From NCBI RefSeq assembly GCF_001601575.1, contig NZ_LOHZ01000022.1:124001-188000 (forward strand): DNA of 64,000 nt. The letters are read 5' to 3'. The stretch is from Thermovenabulum gondwanense. GTDB taxonomy: Bacteria; Bacillota; Thermosediminibacteria; Thermosediminibacterales; Thermosediminibacteraceae. The notes below the pieces were generated by a model that was given only the letters and a program-made list of their open reading frames with translations, was not told where the DNA came from and ran no database searches. The first letter of the stretch is position 1, and every line of letters starts with the position of its first letter. Shown piece by piece: positions 60,021 through 64,000 of this stretch. Made by a program: the position numbers and the translations under genes.

Positions 60021-60911
60021 ATGATAAAAAATAAATTGGGTATAGCCCTAAGCGGAGGAGGAATAAGAGGAGCGGTACATTTAGGGATATTAAAAGGATT
60101 ATTCGAAAACGAAATTTATCCCGATATGATAGCGGGGACGAGTGCTGGAAGCATTGCCGGTGCATTGGCGGCTTTTGGAATAAATTTTGATGATTTTGTG
60201 AACAGGCTTATGAGCGTAAAACCCTGGAGAATGCTCGATCCGGCTTTTTGGATGGCCTACATCGGGGTATTCATTTACTTTTTATGCACCAAAAGACCTA
60301 CGGTTCTTTCTAAAGGGGCTGAAGGACTCTTTAAAGGAGAAAGAATTGAAAAGTATTTTGATGAGCTTTTTCAAGGAAAAGGATTTAAAGAATTAAAAAC
60401 CCCCCTTTTTATCATAAGCACCGATGTGGAAACCGGGGAAGAGGTGGTATTTTGCTCAAAAGAAAGTGTAAAAAACAAAGATAAAAAGGGGAGGCAATAT
60501 CTTTTTGATAAAAAAATATCCGAAGCGATAAGGGCGAGCATCTCGCTGCCGGCAATTTTTGTTCCGAAGAGGATTGATGGAAGAAAACTTGTGGATGGAG
60601 GAATTATAAACAACGTTCCTGTAGACATTCTTTTTGATATGGGAGCACAAAAGGTTATTGCGGTAGACCTTTCGGTAAAAAAAGGCAAAAACAGGGCGGA
60701 AACTTTGACGGAAATTATATTTTCATGCATAGATATTATGTCCGATGAACTAATAAAAATGAAAGAGCAAAATTACCCTGCTTTCTATATTTCTCCGGAT
60801 ATTTCCAAAATAGGGTATACCGATTATTACCGTATTCCCGAGTTAGTAAAAATAGGAGAGAAAATTGCAAAAGATAATATAAGTAAAATAAAAAGTTATT
60901 TGATTAAATGA
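60021..60911 (+). CDS. Patatin-like phospholipase (RssA type)
   Basis: A 296-residue lipid acyl hydrolase. The oxyanion motif GGGIRG, the nucleophile serine in GTSAGS and the catalytic Asp in VDGGIINNVP form the Ser-Asp dyad pattern of patatins. The ATG at 60021 has AAAGGGGG upstream; an earlier ATG at 59997 precedes that site and is less likely. A hydrophobic segment near residues 73-90 (AYIGVFIYFL) may associate with the membrane. The substrate is unknown. Confidence 0.92.
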   Translation: MIKNKLGIALSGGGIRGAVHLGILKGLFENEIYPDMIAGTSAGSIAGALAAFGINFDDFVNRLMSVKPWRMLDPAFWMAYIGVFIYFLCTKRPTVLSKGAEGLFKGERIEKYFDELFQGKGFKELKTPLFIISTDVETGEEVVFCSKESVKNKDKKGRQYLFDKKISEAIRASISLPAIFVPKRIDGRKLVDGGIINNVPVDILFDMGAQKVIAVDLSVKKGKNRAETLTEIIFSCIDIMSDELIKMKEQNYPAFYISPDISKIGYTDYYRIPELVKIGEKIAKDNISKIKSYLIK

Positions 60912-61004
60912 TTAATGCTCCATGTAGGCTGCACCGTAAGTAAAGTCATTAAAAAATTCCTGAAGCAGAAGAAAGAGTTCTTCGCTGAAAAGGGTAATAT
61001 CCAT
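60912..61004 (-). CDS. Tiny 30-residue protein behind a consensus promoter
   Basis: A 30-codon frame encodes MDITLFSEELFLLLQEFFND and a short end reading FTYGAAYMEH. The ATG at 61004 is preceded by AAGGGGGAA. A consensus sigma-A promoter lies just upstream. The peptide is acidic and amphipathic and resembles nothing I know. The stop is immediately past the end of the convergent patatin gene. The combination of promoter, ribosome binding site and frame supports a real gene, but length alone makes this uncertain. Confidence 0.5.
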   Translation of the reverse strand: MDITLFSEELFLLLQEFFNDFTYGAAYMEH

Positions 61005-61046
61005 AAAAATTCCCCCTTAACAATTGTATACAAGTTTTCTGTAATT

Positions 61047-61076
61047 ATTATATACATATATGTCATGATGTGTCAA
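61047..61076 (-). promoter_or_regulatory. Consensus sigma-A promoter with two palindromes
   Basis: On the minus strand TTGACA (61076-61071) and TATAAT (61052-61047) are separated by 18 bp, both perfect. ACATATATGT (61054-61063) lies between the boxes and TTGTATACAA (61024-61033) downstream of the -10, so a regulator may bind here. It drives the 30-residue frame. Confidence 0.8.
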
Positions 61077-61087
61077 GAGAAAAATAA

Positions 61088-61116
61088 TTGACATCTTAAT
61101 AAATGAATAATACACT
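61088..61116 (+). promoter_or_regulatory. Promoter of the rubredoxin-like gene
   Basis: TTGACA (61088-61093) and TACACT (61111-61116) are 17 bp apart, pointing rightward, and divergent from the promoter of the 30-residue frame. Confidence 0.55.
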
Positions 61117-61150
61117 AAATATTAGACAAGGATTCAGGGAGGTAATTATT

Positions 61151-61324
61151 ATGGCACTATTCAAATGCTCCATGTGCGGGTTTGAAAAAGAAACCCGGTG
61201 CAAACCGAAGGAATGCCCGGAATGCAAGGCAAAGGATAGCTTTACAAAGGTGGAAGTAAAGGCTGCGGAGGATGCCGCTGAGGGGAAAAAAACTACAAAA
61301 AGATGCTGCAAAAGCAAGGAATAA
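61151..61324 (+). CDS. Small rubredoxin-like (RCKP-type) metal protein
   Basis: A 57-residue protein starting MALFKCSMCGFEKETRCKPK, with a second CPEC pair, forming a four-Cys iron or zinc knuckle, followed by a Lys/Ala-rich tail ending CCKSKE. Known anaerobes have short rubredoxin-like proteins with the same R-C-K-P motif. The ATG at 61151 follows GGGAGGTAA. It may act in electron transfer or as a zinc ribbon. Confidence 0.82.
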   Translation: MALFKCSMCGFEKETRCKPKECPECKAKDSFTKVEVKAAEDAAEGKKTTKRCCKSKE

Positions 61325-61372
61325 ATATTGAGGTATAAAATATTAGACCTTCTTTTTTATTTATATTATCGG

Positions 61373-61392
61373 AAGCGGTAAAAAAACCGCTT
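61373..61392 (+). terminator. Terminator after the rubredoxin-like gene
   Basis: AAGCGGT (61373-61379) pairs with ACCGCTT (61386-61392) with an A-rich loop, followed by a T6 run. Confidence 0.8.
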
Positions 61393-61429
61393 TTTTGCTT
61401 TATTTTGACCGGTAAAAGAGGTGTCATTG

Positions 61430-63724
61430 ATGAAAAAAAAGATAAATTTAACGGAAAATGCAAAGAAGGTGCTTGAAAAAAGGTATCTTGCTAAGGATTC
61501 ACAAGGGAAAATAATAGAAACCCCGGAGGAAATGCTGGAGAGGGTTTCAAAAGCAGTGGCAAAGGCCGAAGAATTTTATGGAGAGGATCCATCCTACTGG
61601 GAGCAAAAATTTTATGATCTGATGGCCGACTTAAAGTTTTTGCCCAATTCACCTACTCTTATGAATGCTGGAAGAGAGCTGGGGCAGCTGTCAGCCTGTT
61701 TTGTACTGCCCGTGGAAGATTCTATGGAAGGGATTTTTGAAACCATTAAGAATGCCGCACTAATACATAAATCCGGCGGAGGAACGGGTTTCAGTTTTTC
61801 AAGGCTGAGACCTAAAGGCTCTACGGTAAAGTCTACCGGTGGTGTTGCTTCGGGTCCCGTATCTTTTATGAGGGTGTTTAATGCCGCTACTGAAGCTGTA
61901 AAGCAGGGCGGCACCCGAAGAGGGGCCAACATGGGCATTTTGAGGGTAGATCACCCGGATATTTTAGAATTTATTCAATGCAAAAGGGACAGTAAGGAAT
62001 TTACGAATTTTAATATAAGTGTAGCGATTACGGACAAGTTTATGGAAGCTTTGAAAAATGACGACTATTACGAGCTTGTAGAACCCCATACAGGAAGGGT
62101 AGCAGGTAAATTAAAGGCAAGGGAAGTATTTGACCTGATAGTGGAGATGGCCTGGCTAAATGGGGAACCGGGAATAGTTTTTATAGATCGCATTAATGAA
62201 AAAAATCCCACTCCCCACGTGGGCAGTATAGAAAGCACTAACCCGTGTGGGGAACAACCTCTCCTACCATTAGAGAGTTGCAACTTGGGTTCTATAAACC
62301 TTTCAAAGTTTGTAAAAACTGAAAATAATGTCTATAAAATTGATTACGATCAATTAAGAGACACCGTTCATACGGCGGTGCGCTTTTTGGACGATGTAAT
62401 TGATGTGAATAAATACCCGCTGCCCGAAATTGAGCAAATGACAAAGGCTAACCGCAAAATAGGGCTTGGGGTAATGGGATTTGCCGATATGCTCATAAAG
62501 CTTGGAATTCCCTATGATTCCGAAGAAGCTGTAAAACTTGCAGAGGAAGTGATGGGATTTATACAAAGCGAGGCTCGTAAGGCATCGGAAGAACTGGCAA
62601 AAGCTCGAGGAGCTTTTCCAAACTTTGCCGGCTGTGTTTACGATAAGATGGGAAGCCCTCCTGTAAGAAATGCCACGGTTACAACAATTGCTCCGACGGG
62701 TACCATAAGCATAATAGCCGGATGCTCCAGCGGCATCGAACCCGTTTTCGCATTGGCTTTTGAGAGAAATGTTCTTGATAGACAGCGGTTGATCGAAATC
62801 TACCCGCTTTTTGAAGAAAAGATGAGGGAATTGGGGCTTTACAGCGACGAATTAATGGAAGAAGTATTAAAAAAAGGATCTTTAAAAGATATTGAAGGAA
62901 TTCCCGAAGACGTTAAAAAAGTGTTCGTAACCGCCCATGATGTATCTCCCGAGTGGCATGTCAGATTACAGGCAGCTTTTCAGAAATATACGGACAATGC
63001 GGTATCTAAAACCGTAAATTTCCCTCAGGAGGCCACCAAGGAGGATGTAAGAAAGGTTTATCTTCTTGCCTATGAATTGGGCTGCAAAGGTGTGACGGTT
63101 TACAGGGATAAAAGCCGAGAGGAACAGGTCTTAAATAAAGGCACTAAAGGGGATGAGGAAGGTAAAGAGGCTGTAAGAGCATTTTCGGAAGAAAAACACA
63201 TAACTCCTCGCCCGAGACCTTCCATAACCTACGGGAGCACCGAAAAGGTAAAAATAGGATGCGGGAATCTATATATTACCGTTAATTCCGATGATAAAGG
63301 CATATGCGAAGTATTTACAAATCTGGGACGAGCCGGAGGATGTCCGTCTCAGTCAGAAGCCACCAGCAGGCTCATTTCACTGGCACTTCGCTCAGGGATC
63401 GATGTTAATGCTATTATAGAGCAATTAAAAGGTATAAGATGCCTTTCTACCATAAGGCAGATGGCAAGCAATAAGGACATAAAGGTTCTGTCATGTCCCG
63501 ATGCCATAGCTCGAGCCTTAGAAAGGAATATTTTAAAAGCAGAAGGTTTAAAAGAGGAAAAGAAAAATAACGGTAATGGGGTAGAATACTATAAAAAGCT
63601 ATATGAAATTGAAGAAGAAGGAACCGCTTCTAAGGGAAATAAATGTCCCGAATGCGGAAGTGTGCTGGAAACCGAAGGAGGGTGTGTAGTCTGCAGAGCC
63701 TGCGGTTTCTCAAAATGCGGATAA
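61430..63724 (+). CDS. nrdJ: Adenosylcobalamin-dependent ribonucleotide reductase (class II)
   Basis: A 764-residue class II reductase making deoxyribonucleotides with B12. Seen in order: [20 protein letters not shown] (substrate-site Cys), [17 protein letters not shown], the catalytic loop [20 protein letters not shown], the phosphate-binding [15 protein letters not shown], and a C-terminal zinc ribbon (CPECG...CVVCRACG). The ATG at 61430 follows AAGAGGTG. The length is usual for the NrdJ type common in anaerobic Clostridia. Confidence 0.96.
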   Translation: MKKKINLTENAKKVLEKRYLAKDSQGKIIETPEEMLERVSKAVAKAEEFYGEDPSYWEQKFYDLMADLKFLPNSPTLMNAGRELGQLSACFVLPVEDSMEGIFETIKNAALIHKSGGGTGFSFSRLRPKGSTVKSTGGVASGPVSFMRVFNAATEAVKQGGTRRGANMGILRVDHPDILEFIQCKRDSKEFTNFNISVAITDKFMEALKNDDYYELVEPHTGRVAGKLKAREVFDLIVEMAWLNGEPGIVFIDRINEKNPTPHVGSIESTNPCGEQPLLPLESCNLGSINLSKFVKTENNVYKIDYDQLRDTVHTAVRFLDDVIDVNKYPLPEIEQMTKANRKIGLGVMGFADMLIKLGIPYDSEEAVKLAEEVMGFIQSEARKASEELAKARGAFPNFAGCVYDKMGSPPVRNATVTTIAPTGTISIIAGCSSGIEPVFALAFERNVLDRQRLIEIYPLFEEKMRELGLYSDELMEEVLKKGSLKDIEGIPEDVKKVFVTAHDVSPEWHVRLQAAFQKYTDNAVSKTVNFPQEATKEDVRKVYLLAYELGCKGVTVYRDKSREEQVLNKGTKGDEEGKEAVRAFSEEKHITPRPRPSITYGSTEKVKIGCGNLYITVNSDDKGICEVFTNLGRAGGCPSQSEATSRLISLALRSGIDVNAIIEQLKGIRCLSTIRQMASNKDIKVLSCPDAIARALERNILKAEGLKEEKKNNGNGVEYYKKLYEIEEEGTASKGNKCPECGSVLETEGGCVVCRACGFSKCG

Positions 63725-63726
63725 TT

Positions 63727-63757
63727 AAAAAAGCCACGGCGAAAGCCGGGCTTTTTT
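63727..63757. terminator. Bidirectional terminator after nrdJ
   Basis: An A6 run, GCC-ac-GGC, GAAA loop and GCC-g-GGC, T6 run form a hairpin between convergent nrdJ and the Gdt1-type gene. Confidence 0.8.
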
Positions 63758-64000
63758 ATTGCTTTCCTAATTGTTTTAAAACTTCAGGAGCGGATTCTAT
63801 AAGTACAAATATTCCGATTCCCACAAATAGGATACCGGCAATTAATTTCAGGTAATGTGTTGGAATGTATTTAGTCACCACATTGCCAAATAAAGCTCCT
63901 ATAAGGGTAACCAGAACAAGGGCCAAAGATGCTCCCAGAAAAATAGGCAGGGGTTTGTTGTACTGGGTAACCAAGGTAAATACCGTAAGCTGGGTTTTGT
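63756..64000 (-). CDS. Gdt1/UPF0016-family cation exporter, partial
   Basis: The 3' part (about 81 residues) of a membrane protein whose 5' end lies beyond the window. The visible segment starts KTQLTVFTLVTQY, the end of the family E-x-G-D-K-T motif, and continues as two membrane helices. Family members export Mn2+ or Ca2+. The stop overlaps the nrdJ terminator. Confidence 0.85.
   Translation of the reverse strand, partial: KTQLTVFTLVTQYNKPLPIFLGASLALVLVTLIGALFGNVVTKYIPTHYLKLIAGILFVGIGIFVLIESAPEVLKQLGKQ

Overview
The window (AT-rich, about 38-40% G+C by eye) looks like the chromosome of a spore-forming, probably thermophilic, anaerobic member of the Clostridia of the Thermoanaerobacter / Thermosediminibacter type. 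The evidence is SpoVT, a SpoVB-like flippase, a GerMN-domain lipoprotein, B12-dependent ribonucleotide reductase, ATP-dependent PEP carboxykinase, a Tyr T-box and a probable UGA-encoded selenoprotein. The taxon is inferred from gene content only.

Bases 1-17687 are one very large CRISPR array. I count about 208 repeats of 29 nt with spacers mostly of 36-39 nt, read rightward; the leader lies left of the window and the decayed trailer end at 17.6 kb. Three repeat versions (ending AAAT, AAAC, AAAG) form blocks. The array holds a 13-spacer segmental duplication, a single-unit duplication, a complete IS21-family element inside one spacer (8-bp target duplication), and four oversized 'spacers' of 477, 902, 126 and 85 bp. 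The two largest carry gene-bearing, probably phage or plasmid DNA, one with a complete small transcription unit.

The final truncated repeat runs directly into a cas operon of type I-B (Tneap/Cst subtype): 5'-truncated cas6, cst1/cas8b1, a separate small-subunit-like gene, cst2/cas7, cas5t and cas3. cas4-cas1-cas2 are not found. An IS21 right-end remnant abuts the cas3 stop codon, followed by a frameshifted TnpB gene, so an IS-linked deletion of the adaptation genes is plausible. A mazEF module then sits between a broken 5' copy of tdk and the intact tdk.

From 27 kb onward the window is mostly ordinary chromosome. It contains a TPR protein, GerMN lipoprotein, amidase-domain protein, CDF transporter, thioesterase, a MarR regulator with a heterodimeric ABC exporter, a Tyr-T-box-controlled sodium/solute symporter, a restriction-modification cluster (two methyltransferases and an MjaI-like nuclease), dnaE, and a PrsW-like membrane protein. 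A sulfur/selenium cluster follows: TrxB with a thioredoxin-like tail, a split YeeE/YedE transporter whose C-terminal half has an in-frame UGA with a SECIS-like hairpin, two TusA-like proteins and a LysR regulator. The rest is mfd, spoVT, pckA, a spoVB-like gene, mazG, an HU gene, a patatin-like lipase, a tiny ORF behind a consensus promoter, a rubredoxin-like protein, nrdJ and a partial Gdt1-family exporter.

The most unusual part is the array: gene-sized inserts between intact repeats, internal duplications and a transposon, joined to an interference operon whose cas6 has lost its start and whose adaptation genes are missing.
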